From NCBI GenBank assembly GCA_004570955.1, contig SPPL01000001.1, positions 248,001 to 312,000 on the forward strand: DNA of 64,000 bases, written 5' to 3'. The DNA is from Jeotgalicoccus nanhaiensis (GTDB lineage Bacteria > Bacillota > Bacilli > Staphylococcales > Salinicoccaceae). The notes below the pieces were generated by a model. The model ran no database searches, was not told the origin of the DNA, and worked only from the letters and a program-made list of their open reading frames with translations. This document shows, in pieces, positions 1 to 8,767 of the stretch; position 1 is the first letter of the stretch; every line of letters starts with the position of its first letter. Made by a program: the position numbers and the translations under genes.

Positions 1-63
1 TACACCTGTAGTCTTTAAGAAGTCGCGTCTTGAAAACTGTTTTTCTTCTGGTGTTTTCGCCAT
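1..63 (-). CDS. N-terminus of a Tat-exported protein (partial)
   Basis: Only the first 21 residues are in the window; the gene runs off the left edge. It starts at ATG (complement 61-63) behind a GGGGGA Shine-Dalgarno at about 71-76. The visible residues contain SRRDFLK, the twin-arginine signature, so the product is probably exported folded by the Tat translocase. In Staphylococcaceae and Bacillus such a start occurs in small Tat subunits of membrane dehydrogenases (gluconate 2-dehydrogenase subunit 3 type) and in iron or peroxidase proteins. The family cannot be decided from 21 residues. Confidence 0.6.
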   Translation of the reverse strand, partial: MAKTPEEKQFSRRDFLKTTGV

Positions 64-463
64 TTTTAATTCCCCCTAATTAAATCTTATTTATCATACA
101 TTATAAACATATTATTTATAATAGAAATGATTAACTTACTTTTTACATCTTTTTTTAATCCACTCTGCTCAGTGGATACTCTATTATACTCCGATTTAAC
201 AATCTTAATTTTTATTAATATATTAATAAAAATAATGCAGCAGACCATTCCAAGAGTGGTACAATATGATTAAAGCTCTGGCTGCTCTCATATTTCATTA
301 TTCAGCATGTGAAATGCGTTTGCGGCTTCATCTGCAGTCTGAGTATTTACACTGCAGGATTTTTAACAGGTGTGCCGTCAGACTTATTGACCACCCTTGT
401 AAAGTATAATATGATTAATTATATATTAAATTTGACAATTTTAACATAGGTGGTGGAAATTTT
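64..463. other. Divergent intergenic region with two inverted repeats
   Basis: This roughly 400-base AT-rich stretch separates the Tat-signal gene from the small membrane protein gene. It holds a perfect 7-bp inverted repeat at 158-177 (ATCCACT...AGTGGAT, 6-nt loop) and another at 332-357 (CTGCAGT...ACTGCAG) followed by a short T run, which could be a weak plus-strand terminator. A 47-codon open frame at 266-409 has no ribosome binding site and was not called. Confidence 0.5.
387..415 (+). promoter_or_regulatory. Putative sigma-A promoter of the small membrane protein gene
   Basis: A -35 box TTGACC (387-392) and a -10 box TATGAT (410-415) are separated by 17 bp. The downstream gene starts at 464 after an AGGTGG Shine-Dalgarno. 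This is pattern matching only. Confidence 0.45.
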
Positions 464-856
464 ATGTCATTCTTTAACTTGCTTACCTGGAATAACAGTC
501 ATATGGATTTGCGTTACGTCGAAGATGATCTGCATGGCAAGGTAAATATTACCAATGTGTATAATGATGACCGTTACGTAAACATGGAGAAAGTTAATCA
601 GAAATATGATGCAGAATTGCAAAACGCACAGCGCAGCATCAATTCCAACAGAATCATTATGCTGGTTCTTTTTACTCTTGCAGTATTCCTTCCTGCTGTG
701 CTTTTAAGTGTAGTTCAAAGTAATCTCCTCTTAATCGGCGGTATTATCGTTTACGCTATTATTGCTTACTTCTTAATGGAAGCAGTGAACCAGGTTCAGA
801 TTAACAGAGTCCTTTATGATATAACCAACGACAAAGAAATCCATACGCAGCCTTAA
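464..856 (+). CDS. Small membrane protein of unknown function
   Basis: A 130-residue protein with a good Shine-Dalgarno (AGGTGGTGG) before ATG. The first 60 residues are hydrophilic and Asn/Asp/Tyr rich, with no signal peptide. Two adjacent hydrophobic helices at about residues 64-85 and 88-108 form a membrane hairpin, followed by a short polar tail. I do not recognise the family. The gene stands alone, with its own putative promoter and a terminator overlapping its stop codon. Confidence 0.6.
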   Translation: MSFFNLLTWNNSHMDLRYVEDDLHGKVNITNVYNDDRYVNMEKVNQKYDAELQNAQRSINSNRIIMLVLFTLAVFLPAVLLSVVQSNLLLIGGIIVYAIIAYFLMEAVNQVQINRVLYDITNDKEIHTQP

Positions 857-877
857 TCAGGTGCGCATGGATTTTTT
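837..877. terminator. Terminator between convergent genes
   Basis: Arms AAATCCATACGC (837-848) and GCGCATGGATT (862-872) pair with one mismatch and are followed by a T run on the plus strand. The stop codon of the small membrane protein gene lies in the loop. Confidence 0.7.
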
Positions 878-1653
878 TATTCTTTTCCTTTTGATGTATT
901 CAGCCTGCTGAGTTTTCCATATAGCTTTGTTTCTTTAAATACCGTCCCCGGAATCTTTTTCCCGCACGCGATAAATACTGTTTTCCCCTGCTGCCTGCAT
1001 CTAAGCCACCAGTATCCGTCATTATCATAGAGCTTATTAAAACTAAATTTCGAGTTTTTACCTGTAAAACCAATTCTCGAACCGGCCAGAGATGGAAAAT
1101 CCCGGATATTAATTATTTGATCTGCAGTAAAATCCCCGCTCCACAGCCAAGCTGCATTATACCTGCGTTTATCGACATTTAGAGCAAGCGGATTAATACC
1201 CGTACAAACAAAATTCCGTTCCCTGCTTATATAGCCGTATTTTTGAAATTGAATATGGAGATGGCTGCCCATCTGGACATTCTGATAATTTGTATTGCTC
1301 TGATAGCCGATAATATCCCCCTGCTTTACGTGCTGGCCGGGGCTAATAGAAAGCGGCCGTGCAAGATGACCGTAGATTACCTGAATACCAAGATTCTTAT
1401 TCGCAAGCACTACAGTACCGCCAAAGTTTCCAAAACCTGCTGTTCCAGGAGCAGCAATACCGTCAAAAACTGCCGGAACCGGTGCTCTGTCATATTTCAC
1501 AAGATCATATGCTCTGTGGTAGCCTCCGCAGTAATTATCATAGTTATAGCCGTTCACCGTATAATTTCTCAATCCCCATATTCCGCTTTTGTACTTCGCC
1601 GGATCTGATGTAACCTTAAAACCATGATTAATTAAATACTCAATTGGATTCAT
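877..1653 (-). CDS. M23 metallopeptidase with C-terminal SH3b domain (phage-type lysin)
   Basis: A 258-residue peptidoglycan endopeptidase of the lysostaphin/LytM family. The zinc ligands of M23 are visible as H46 and D50 (HRAYD) and H133 in the HLH motif (131-133); H96 (YGHL) and H131 match the catalytic histidines of LytM. The C-terminal part (about 175-240, with IINIRDFPS and YWWLRC) looks like a bacterial SH3 cell-wall-binding domain. There is no signal peptide or membrane segment, so Sec export is not expected. That arrangement is typical of phage endolysins released by a holin, but no holin or other phage gene is nearby. The start follows a GGGGGAGAAAG ribosome binding site. Function is well supported; prophage-remnant origin is an inference. 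Confidence 0.8.
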   Translation of the reverse strand: MNPIEYLINHGFKVTSDPAKYKSGIWGLRNYTVNGYNYDNYCGGYHRAYDLVKYDRAPVPAVFDGIAAPGTAGFGNFGGTVVLANKNLGIQVIYGHLARPLSISPGQHVKQGDIIGYQSNTNYQNVQMGSHLHIQFQKYGYISRERNFVCTGINPLALNVDKRRYNAAWLWSGDFTADQIINIRDFPSLAGSRIGFTGKNSKFSFNKLYDNDGYWWLRCRQQGKTVFIACGKKIPGTVFKETKLYGKLSRLNTSKGKE

Positions 1654-1730
1654 CTTTCTCCCCCTTTTACCTTCTGACCTTTATATCGGCTGAAGACAGT
1701 AAAAAGGGCAATTTATTCTGCCGGCAGAAA

Positions 1731-1765
1731 GAAACCCGGGCAGCCAAAAGGACCATCCGGGTGTG
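1731..1765 (-). terminator. Terminator of the AI-2E-type permease gene
   Basis: On the minus strand the stem ACCCGG...CCGGGT is followed by TTTCTTTC. It lies just downstream of the permease stop codon at 1778. Confidence 0.6.
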
Positions 1766-1777
1766 TTTACTAAAAAT

Positions 1778-2875
1778 TTAATTTGTTTTTGATATGTCTG
1801 TCAGCATGGTATCTTTCAGATTTGTACGGTACCTCCAGATATTCTGGATAATCGTTTTAATTACTGCATAGGTTGGTATAGCTACCAGAATACCGATAAA
1901 ACCGGCGATATTTCCTGCAGCAAGCACGATAGTAATTACAGTCAAGGGATGCAGTGCAAGAGACTGCCCCATTACATTTGGAGTAATGAGGTTACTTTCA
2001 ATCTGCTGGGCAATCAGTGTAATAACCGATACCCAGATAAACATAATCGGATCTTGAATCAGTGCAAGCAGTCCAGCAGGAATAAATGCTACCCACGGAC
2101 CGACGAAAGGCACTATATTCATAAACAAAGCAAAGATTGCAAGCAGCAATGCATAATCCAGGCCGATAATTGTATAGCCGATGTATAAGATAATACACAG
2201 TATGAATGATACCAGCATCTGTCCCTGAATAAATGAACGCAGAGTGCGGTCGATATCGTATAATAATTCGATTAAAAACTGTTTAAAAGTTCCGCTGAAC
2301 GGTGAAGTCATCGCTGGAATGAACTTATGGTGATCTTTCAGCATAAAGAAGAAAAAGAACGGTCCGAGCACCAGGGTTAAAAGGACACTCACTGTGCTTG
2401 TCACTATCGTAATTGCATTAGAAACAAAGCCGCTTAGCATATTCGTTCCCATATCGAGTGCATCCTCAGTTACCGACTGCAGATCGATATCAAATGGCAG
2501 ACGTTCCCGCTGGCTCAGCAGATAATTTGCAATGTTCTGCACTTCACTTTGCAGTATAGGCAGTCTGGAGACTAAATTCTGTACCTGTTCTGTTACCATC
2601 GGTGCTACTGTCAGCGTAATAACCGCAATAACTATTAAGATAATTATAAAAATTGCAAGAATACTTACGAGTCTGTGCGCCTTGCGTTTTTCTAAAAAGC
2701 GCTGAATCGGTTCGGTTATGTAGTATAGCAGCCCGCCTATTAATACCGGGAAAAATATTGTCATTATTATCGTAATAAACGGATCAAAGATAATCTGAAC
2801 CTGCATGACGAGCAGAATAATGACGAAAGTAATAATAAGTGCTATACCGCTTTGAAACCAAAGTTTATTAGTCAT
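1778..2875 (-). CDS. AI-2E family transporter (PerM/YdbI-like permease)
   Basis: A 365-residue integral membrane protein of the AI-2E exporter (UPF0118) family. Two hydrophobic helices near the N-terminus and one at about 60-85 precede a soluble segment (about 100-150), then the helix-rich C-terminal half with the conserved FVGPWVAFIP-like region and SNLITPNVMG. Members export small molecules or exchange Na+/H+; the substrate here cannot be assigned. The open frame extends 15 codons further upstream, but the ATG at 2873-2875 follows AGAGGTG at good spacing and gives MTNKLWFQ as N-terminus. It is divergent from the esterase gene. Confidence 0.8.
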   Translation of the reverse strand: MTNKLWFQSGIALIITFVIILLVMQVQIIFDPFITIIMTIFFPVLIGGLLYYITEPIQRFLEKRKAHRLVSILAIFIIILIVIAVITLTVAPMVTEQVQNLVSRLPILQSEVQNIANYLLSQRERLPFDIDLQSVTEDALDMGTNMLSGFVSNAITIVTSTVSVLLTLVLGPFFFFFMLKDHHKFIPAMTSPFSGTFKQFLIELLYDIDRTLRSFIQGQMLVSFILCIILYIGYTIIGLDYALLLAIFALFMNIVPFVGPWVAFIPAGLLALIQDPIMFIWVSVITLIAQQIESNLITPNVMGQSLALHPLTVITIVLAAGNIAGFIGILVAIPTYAVIKTIIQNIWRYRTNLKDTMLTDISKTN

Positions 2876-3017
2876 AAAGTGGCACCTCTGAAGTCTTTTA
2901 GTTTGTTCATATTGTATCATTCCTGCTTATAATTTCATACTATATAACAGGCAGATTCGGAAATACATGTTATCCCTAAGGACAAATTGGTAATATACAA
3001 TATAAGGAGGCGTTACT

Positions 3018-3743
3018 TTGGATAAAACACCAGGAAAAGTACATACCACATCCCTCAGCTCGGAGGTTTGCGGTGAAACATTCGAAATACAATATTACCT
3101 GCCTAAATCGTATTCCGATCTTTATAAGTACAACGTTATTATAACTTTCGATTCGCAGGATTTCTTTAAATACGGGCAAATTGAACGATTAATTGAAAAG
3201 ATGGAAGCAGATGGTGAGCTGGAACGGACAATCATTGTCGGTATTCCCTATCCTTCAGTTGAATGGCGCAATCATTACTTCAGTCCGAACGGAGAGCATC
3301 ATGAAAAGTTTGTTACTTTTGTTGGCCGCGAACTCAACAGTTTTATAGACAAGCAGTTTAAAACTTTAAAAATGGCAAACAGCCGCCTGCTTATGGGCGA
3401 AAGTCTTGCCGGCAGTTTCGCTCTGTCGGTTGCATTGACCTATCCGAACACTTTCAGCCAGGCGCTTGCTTTCAGCCCTTTCGTCGACGAGCAGTTTATT
3501 AAGCGCTTTAAAAACAGCATGAGTCTGATTAATTTAAATATTTACCATACAATCGGCCTCGAAGAAGAAGATTTTACAACTATTATGGGCGCGCAGGCAG
3601 ATTTTCTGACACCTAACCGCAAGTTGAATGAGATACTTGAAAACGAACCGCTTGAATACACATACCGCGAACTGGAAGGCGGACATATTTGGAAAACATG
3701 GAAACCGGAACTTAAAAATGTTCTTAGCCATTTTTTCGGATAG
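3018..3743 (+). CDS. yjcH: Alpha/beta-hydrolase esterase, YjcH-like
   Basis: A 241-residue cytosolic esterase of the esterase D/enterochelin-esterase fold. The nucleophile elbow GESLAG puts Ser129 at the active site, and H223 in GGHIW fits the catalytic histidine. The start is TTG at 3018 with GGAGG seven bases upstream. The next gene encodes a YjcG-type 2H phosphoesterase; the yjcG-yjcH pair is also neighbours in Bacillus subtilis, which supports the name. The physiological substrate is unknown. Confidence 0.75.
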   Translation: MDKTPGKVHTTSLSSEVCGETFEIQYYLPKSYSDLYKYNVIITFDSQDFFKYGQIERLIEKMEADGELERTIIVGIPYPSVEWRNHYFSPNGEHHEKFVTFVGRELNSFIDKQFKTLKMANSRLLMGESLAGSFALSVALTYPNTFSQALAFSPFVDEQFIKRFKNSMSLINLNIYHTIGLEEEDFTTIMGAQADFLTPNRKLNEILENEPLEYTYRELEGGHIWKTWKPELKNVLSHFFG

Positions 3744-3810
3744 AAAACGTATACATTTTTTTTCGTAAAATGATATACTTGAAACAAATCGTTTAGGGAG
3801 GCATTTTAAA

Positions 3811-4320
3811 ATGAAATTTGGAATAGCATTATTTCCATCTAAAAAACTTCAGGATACTGTGAACCAATATCGTAAGCGTTATGATGCTAGATATTCATAT
3901 ATCGCACCGCATATTACAGTAAAAGAAGCTTTTGAAGCGGATGAGAATGAAAAACCTCAGATTGCAGAATTTATCAAAAACGTAGCATCACAACATCAGC
4001 CTACAGAAATTGAAATTAAAAAGGTTTCAAGTTTTGCTCCAAAGAAACAAGTTGTTTATTTTAAAGTTGAGCCCAATGAAACATTAAGTTCAATTCACGA
4101 AGCGTTTAACAAAGGCGACTTTTACGGTGAAGCTTCACATCCGTTTGTACCGCATTTCACCCTCGCCCAGGAGGAAACAGCTCAGAAATTTGAAGATACA
4201 CTCAGTCATTTGCAAATGATTGGAATCGAGCATTCAGAAACTCTGGATAAAATCAGTTTGTGCGTGCAGCTGGAAAACGGTATCTGGCATGTTACAGAAA
4301 CCTTTAAATTAGGACAATAA
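3811..4320 (+). CDS. yjcG: 2'-5' RNA ligase family phosphoesterase YjcG
   Basis: A 169-residue protein of the 2H phosphoesterase superfamily with both HxT motifs: HITV near residue 34 and HFTL near residue 113, as in B. subtilis YjcG. The family acts on cyclic phosphate or RNA ends; the true substrate of YjcG proteins is not established. A possible promoter, TATACA and TATACT separated by 18 bp, lies just after the esterase gene. A sequence at 3741-3756 differs from the CcpA cre consensus at one position and overlaps that -35 region. The start follows GGGAGG. Confidence 0.85.
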   Translation: MKFGIALFPSKKLQDTVNQYRKRYDARYSYIAPHITVKEAFEADENEKPQIAEFIKNVASQHQPTEIEIKKVSSFAPKKQVVYFKVEPNETLSSIHEAFNKGDFYGEASHPFVPHFTLAQEETAQKFEDTLSHLQMIGIEHSETLDKISLCVQLENGIWHVTETFKLGQ

Positions 4321-4347
4321 AAAAACTCCCGAAAGGGAGTTTTTTTA
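4321..4347. terminator. Bidirectional terminator between yjcG and fabI
   Basis: A perfect hairpin, AAAAACTCCC GAAA GGGAGTTTTTTT, with A and T runs on both sides. It serves yjcG on the plus strand and fabI on the minus strand and includes the fabI stop codon. Confidence 0.9.
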
Positions 4348-5112
4348 TGCCATAATATGATAACCGCTGTCCACGTGAAGAACTTCTCCTGTAATACCGC
4401 TTGACAGGTCGCTCAAAAGGAAGGCAACTGTGTTTCCTACTTCAAGCTGGTCAACGTTGCGTTTTAACGGCGCACGATCTGCAATTTCTTTAAGAATTGA
4501 TTTGAATTCGCCGACAGCTGATGAACTCAGCGTACGGATTGGTCCTGCGGATACTGCGTTCACGCGGATGCCCTGTTCTCCAAGATCATATGCCAGGTAG
4601 CGTACACTTGCGTCAAGCGCTGCTTTTGCTACACCCATAACGTTGTAGTTAGGCATTGCGCGTTCGCCGCCAAGGTAAGTCATCGTGACGATGCTGCCGT
4701 TCTCATTCATGATTTCTTTAGCATATTTTGAAACAATCGTTAAGGAGTAAGCACTGATATCGAGTGCCATTTTGAACCCGTCACGTGAAGTTTCGCTGAA
4801 ACCGCCTGTCAGTTCGTTTTTATCTGCAAATGCGATTGCGTGAAGAACACCGTCGATGCCGTTTGTTTTTTCGCCGATTTCTTTAAATGCTTTAGATACA
4901 TCTTCGTCACTTGTTACGTCGCATTCAACGATAATATCGTGCTCGCCTTCAAGTTCAACAAGCAGCTTGTCCAGTTCCTTGCGGAAACGTTCGCCTAGAA
5001 TAGTAAATACGAGTTTCGCACCCATTTTATCCAGAGCACGTGCTGCACCCCAGGCGATACTTCTTTTATTAGCTACACCCATAATTACATATGTTTTACC
5101 TGATAAATCCAT
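4345..5112 (-). CDS. fabI: Enoyl-[acyl-carrier-protein] reductase FabI
   Basis: A 255-residue short-chain dehydrogenase-fold enzyme that reduces trans-2-enoyl-ACP, the last step of the type II fatty-acid elongation cycle, and is the triclosan target. The N-terminal nucleotide-binding region reads VIMGVANKRSIAWG. The catalytic residues fit the FabI pattern: Y146, Y156 and K163 (Y-x6-K). The length is usual for the family. The ATG follows AGGAGG. A FapR-type operator lies directly upstream (5141-5159), so the gene should be repressed by FapR and induced by malonyl-CoA. Confidence 0.96.
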   Translation of the reverse strand: MDLSGKTYVIMGVANKRSIAWGAARALDKMGAKLVFTILGERFRKELDKLLVELEGEHDIIVECDVTSDEDVSKAFKEIGEKTNGIDGVLHAIAFADKNELTGGFSETSRDGFKMALDISAYSLTIVSKYAKEIMNENGSIVTMTYLGGERAMPNYNVMGVAKAALDASVRYLAYDLGEQGIRVNAVSAGPIRTLSSSAVGEFKSILKEIADRAPLKRNVDQLEVGNTVAFLLSDLSSGITGEVLHVDSGYHIMA

Positions 5113-5140
5113 TCAGAAATCCTCCTAATTCATCCCTAGT

Positions 5141-5159
5141 ATTAGTACCTACTACTAAT
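5141..5159 (-). promoter_or_regulatory. FapR operator upstream of fabI
   Basis: The 19-bp near-palindrome ATTAGTACCTACTACTAAT matches the known FapR box (TTAGTACC...TACTAA). It lies about 30 bp upstream of the fabI start. A second copy precedes fabH. Confidence 0.85.
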
Positions 5160-5191
5160 CTACATTTTATTAAGCCCCATTGCAAGAAATA

Positions 5192-6565
5192 TCATAATAA
5201 GCTCGACATAAATACATTTGCGAGCGCAAAATAAATCAGCAGGCTGATGATATCATTTGCTGTAGTAATAAACGGACCGCTGGCAATAGCGGGGTCGATG
5301 CCAGCTTTATTCATTAATAAAGGTATAACAGTGCCGATAATAGTTGCAACTGACATCGATGCAAGCAAGCTGCCGCTGACAATAATACCGAGCACCGGCT
5401 CCCGGTACATCACTATAATAATAAGAAATATAACAATTCCGCAGACGAGACCCGTAATAAATCCGGAACCGAGTTCACGTCCTGCAAGCTTTATCTTGCT
5501 GGACTCTTTGATTTCGCCTGTCGATATACCGCGGATAGCCACAGCAAGCGATTGGGTTCCTGTGTTCCCTGCCATCCCGCTGATTACCGGAATAAATGCG
5601 CTGAGAAGCACAACCCGTGCCAGAGTATCTTCAAAAAATGACAGCATCCATGCCGTAATCATTCCCATAAAAGTCAATCCTATAAGCCATGGCAAACGTT
5701 TCTTTGCTGTTTCCACCGCCGTATCGGAAGTACTTTCGTTATCGCTCATACCGGCAAGTCTTGAATAGTCTTCCCCGGCCTCTTCATGAATAACATCCAT
5801 AATATCGTCGGCTGTAATAATACCGACTAAATGATCCTGAAAATCGACAACAGGCACTGCAAGAAAATCGTAATCGCGGACAATTTGGGCGACTTCCTCC
5901 TGATCATCCGATACCCTTACCGACACGACTCGCTCGGTCATGACATCTCCGATGTATTCATCGTCATCTGCAACGATCAGTTCTCTCAGCGAAATAATGC
6001 CTGCAAGATGATTATCCGGATCGGTAACGAAGAGGTAGTAAATCATTTCCGATTCCGGCGCCACTTCTTTTAAATAGCGCATAGCTTCACGCACTGTCAT
6101 AAGACTGTTAATGCTGACAACTTCCGTCGTCATGATACCGCCGGCAGTATCTTCCTCGTAGTTCATAAGACTGCGGATTTCCACTGCATCTTCTTTATCC
6201 ATCAGCGGTAAATAAGTTGTCATTTTTTCGCGTGAGATTTCATTTAAAATATCCACTGCGTTATCGTACTGCATCGCCCCGATAATATGGGCTGCATAAC
6301 GTGCATCTATTTTATCCAGCAGTTCTTCATATTCATCCGCTTCAAGTTCAAGCAAATCGAAGAAGTCTGATACTTCTTCCGGGCTTAAAAACTTGTACAG
6401 AGTATTTTTCTCTTCATCGGTGAGCGCCTGGTAAATTTCACCCTGTTCATAATTGTGCAGGTCCATAAATATTTCTCTGAAACCATCCAGGTTCTCTTCA
6501 TTTAAATACTTAATAAGGCTCTGTTTTACTTCTTCAAAATCTATTTCTCTGTTGTCTCTTGACAT
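5192..6565 (-). CDS. mgtE: Magnesium transporter MgtE
   Basis: A dimeric Mg2+ channel of about 457 residues. In order: an acidic N-terminal MgtE domain (to about residue 125) rich in Asp/Glu, a CBS-domain pair (about 130-255) that senses cytosolic Mg2+, a plug helix, and five C-terminal membrane helices (from about 285) with the conserved SGMAGNTGTQ pore region. The frame is open to a TTG at 6586 without a ribosome binding site; two ATGs follow, and the second (6563-6565) best fits the GAGAGTGGG sequence, though the ATG at 6571 is possible. It follows nadK closely and is probably cotranscribed. In S. aureus an rluD-type gene lies between them; it is absent here. Confidence 0.93.
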   Translation of the reverse strand: MSRDNREIDFEEVKQSLIKYLNEENLDGFREIFMDLHNYEQGEIYQALTDEEKNTLYKFLSPEEVSDFFDLLELEADEYEELLDKIDARYAAHIIGAMQYDNAVDILNEISREKMTTYLPLMDKEDAVEIRSLMNYEEDTAGGIMTTEVVSINSLMTVREAMRYLKEVAPESEMIYYLFVTDPDNHLAGIISLRELIVADDDEYIGDVMTERVVSVRVSDDQEEVAQIVRDYDFLAVPVVDFQDHLVGIITADDIMDVIHEEAGEDYSRLAGMSDNESTSDTAVETAKKRLPWLIGLTFMGMITAWMLSFFEDTLARVVLLSAFIPVISGMAGNTGTQSLAVAIRGISTGEIKESSKIKLAGRELGSGFITGLVCGIVIFLIIIVMYREPVLGIIVSGSLLASMSVATIIGTVIPLLMNKAGIDPAIASGPFITTANDIISLLIYFALANVFMSSLL

Positions 6566-6592
6566 ATCCATACCCACTCTCAACAAAAACTT

Positions 6593-7387
6593 TTATGAAA
6601 TGAACGAATCGTGCACTCTTTGCCAGAACGGGAATGGCCTGAATCGTGCAAAGCGGATCTTCTCTTCAGCTACGGAAAACTGAATAGACTTTACACCTTT
6701 GTGCACCAGGTTCACATGATCAATCGTCATCTGATATTCTTCACTGTTAACCGGTCTGACGTTGACAAAATGATGCTTCGGCAAGACAAGCGGCGAACCG
6801 ACCGTCCGGAAGACACGGTTATTTATCGATGCAATTTCAGTCATCTGCACTGCTTCGATGGACGGGTGTATAATAGCACCGCCGAGCGCCTTATTATATG
6901 CTGTGGAACCCGAAGGCGTTGAAATACACAAACCATCCCCTCTGAATCTTTCAAAGTGGCGGTTTCTGATATCCACATCCATAACCAGTGTCGATCCGTT
7001 GGTCATACGGAGCGTCGCTTCATTTAAGGCGAGGTACTTCGTTTCCATGCCGACTTTATCATAATGAATCATCACTTCGACAAGCGGATACTCAACGATT
7101 TCAAAGTCATCATTTTTCAATGCCATAATCAGGCGTTCAACTTCATCTTGTCCCCAGTCGGCGTAAAAACCGAGATGTCCTGTATGCACTCCGACAAATG
7201 ATACTTCACCGACGATATGCTGATAGCGGTGAAACGCCTGAAGCAGCGTACCGTCGCCTCCAACAGAAACGACAATTTCCGGCGACTTTTCATCCAGCAC
7301 CATATCCATCTCAAGCATATAGTTCATCATTTTGTCAGTTAGCGCGTTCGATTTTGTATCCCCTTTTGAAACTATAGCAAATCTCAT
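6593..7387 (-). CDS. nadK: NAD kinase
   Basis: A 264-residue ATP-NAD kinase that makes NADP+. The signature GGDGTLL (43-49) contains the catalytic aspartate D45, and the second motif [14 protein letters not shown] is present. The longest frame starts at 7405, but the ATG at 7385-7387 has AGGTGATGAT immediately upstream and gives MRFAIVSKG, the usual N-terminus. It is the second gene of the relQ-nadK-mgtE transcript, as in other staphylococci. Confidence 0.95.
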   Translation of the reverse strand: MRFAIVSKGDTKSNALTDKMMNYMLEMDMVLDEKSPEIVVSVGGDGTLLQAFHRYQHIVGEVSFVGVHTGHLGFYADWGQDEVERLIMALKNDDFEIVEYPLVEVMIHYDKVGMETKYLALNEATLRMTNGSTLVMDVDIRNRHFERFRGDGLCISTPSGSTAYNKALGGAIIHPSIEAVQMTEIASINNRVFRTVGSPLVLPKHHFVNVRPVNSEEYQMTIDHVNLVHKGVKSIQFSVAEEKIRFARFRPFPFWQRVHDSFIS

Positions 7388-7405
7388 ATCATCACCTGAT
7401 TTCAT

Positions 7406-8026
7406 TTATATATTACGTTTTTTGGAAAAGTATTTCTGCGCTTCCTGAACTTCTTCTCTTATCTCCGACATTTCTTTGTCGAGCAGATAAGCCGCTTCAG
7501 CTGCATTCTGCAGACGGTCTTTAATTTCCGGCGGATATTCTCCCGAATATTTATAATTCAGAGTATGTTCAATTGTCGCCCAAAAATTCATGGCGAGCGT
7601 ACGGATTTGAATTTCAGCGAGAATATTAATTCTGCCGTTCACGCTCTCGACCGGATACTCGATAATAATATGATACGAGCGGTAGCCGCTTTCCTTTGTA
7701 TTCTCGATATAATCGCGTTCTTCAATTACCTTCATATCTCCCCGTGATCTGATATGATCTGTAATTACATTAATATCATCAACGAACTGGCACATAATCC
7801 GGATACCCGCTATATCATACATCTGCGCACGCAGATTATCATAAGGGATATTTCTCGTACTCGCCTTTTCTATTATACTCTGGACCGGCTTCACTCTTGA
7901 TGTTACAAACTCCACCGGTGAGGACTGGCTCGTAATCTGATAATCTTTGCGGATACCTTTCAGCTTAATTTTAAGCTCTTCCACCGCCTGTCTGTACGGT
8001 GCTAAAAATATACTCCACTCTTCCAA
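7406..8026 (-). CDS. relQ: Small alarmone synthetase RelQ (YjbM)
   Basis: A 206-residue single-domain (p)ppGpp synthetase with no hydrolase or regulatory domains. The RelA/SpoT synthetase motifs are visible: DIAGIRI (substrate-binding strand), the basic G-loop region around SRVKPVQSIIEKA, and EIQIRTLAMNFWATIEH near residue 140. It makes pppGpp/ppGpp under cell-wall stress in relatives. The start is TTG at 8024-8026 with GGAGG upstream. It heads the relQ-nadK-mgtE operon and diverges from the CYTH gene. Confidence 0.94.
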   Translation of the reverse strand: MEEWSIFLAPYRQAVEELKIKLKGIRKDYQITSQSSPVEFVTSRVKPVQSIIEKASTRNIPYDNLRAQMYDIAGIRIMCQFVDDINVITDHIRSRGDMKVIEERDYIENTKESGYRSYHIIIEYPVESVNGRINILAEIQIRTLAMNFWATIEHTLNYKYSGEYPPEIKDRLQNAAEAAYLLDKEMSEIREEVQEAQKYFSKKRNI

Positions 8027-8176
8027 TTAAATTCATCCTCCAGACTCCACTGTAAAGGCCATTATTTTTTACTTCTGACGTAATTTATTCTACCATAACC
8101 CGTGAATTCTTATATATATAATCTGTTTGCTTTACAGGTTTTAAAAATTTAAGGATAATAACTGTGAGGAGTGAGG

Positions 8177-8767
8177 ATGATGTTCGAAAAAGAAATCGAG
8201 TTTAAAAACCTGCTGACGGAAAGTGAATACGGTAAAATCAGGAACGATCATTTCTCCGGCGGACAGCCGCTGCATTTAACAAACTACTACATAGATAATA
8301 ATGAACTGCAGCTGATTAACAATCTATTAATGCTGAGAATACGGGTCGAAGGCGGCAAGCAGCTCATGACGGTAAAAATCCCGGATGAACGCCATGTCGT
8401 TTACGAGTATTCCGGTGTTACGGATATCGATCTCACCGAAGGTGCTGCCATCGATGAAAGCAGCATCCCGGAAAACATACGCGGACAGCTTAAACAACGC
8501 AATATCCGGATGGACAGTCTGGCCATTCAGGGAACCTTAGTGACCGAACGGTTCGAAAAACCTTTAAACCTCGGTCTGCTCGTGCTCGACAGGAGCACCT
8601 ACCTCGGGACGACTGACTTTGAACTTGAATTTGAAGCGCCTGACGTCAGTACCGGACAGGCAGAATTTACGCAAATTCTTAATAATTATGGTATTGTACG
8701 ACGAGACGAAATTGTTAAAAGCGCACGTTTTTATAATGCACTTAAACACAAGAAGGGGGTAAACTGA
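8177..8767 (+). CDS. yjbK: CYTH domain protein YjbK
   Basis: A 196-residue triphosphate-tunnel metalloenzyme of the CYTH family, probably a triphosphatase. The signature ExExK is at residues 6-10 (EIEFK), followed by beta-strands rich in charged residues typical of the tunnel (LRIRVEGGK, MTVKI). The start is ambiguous between GTG 8171 and two adjacent ATGs; the ATG at 8177 sits best behind GAGGAG. Its stop overlaps the start of the hemoglobin gene (TGATG), so the two are translationally coupled. The substrate is unknown. Confidence 0.88.
   Translation: MMFEKEIEFKNLLTESEYGKIRNDHFSGGQPLHLTNYYIDNNELQLINNLLMLRIRVEGGKQLMTVKIPDERHVVYEYSGVTDIDLTEGAAIDESSIPENIRGQLKQRNIRMDSLAIQGTLVTERFEKPLNLGLLVLDRSTYLGTTDFELEFEAPDVSTGQAEFTQILNNYGIVRRDEIVKSARFYNALKHKKGVN

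Noticed and set aside
266-409. 47-codon small gene
   Set aside because: No ribosome binding site, overlaps the promoter of the next gene, and the predicted peptide shows no recognisable feature.
3741-3756. cre site before yjcG
   Set aside because: One mismatch at the conserved T of TG and no metabolic reason; mentioned only in the yjcG entry.
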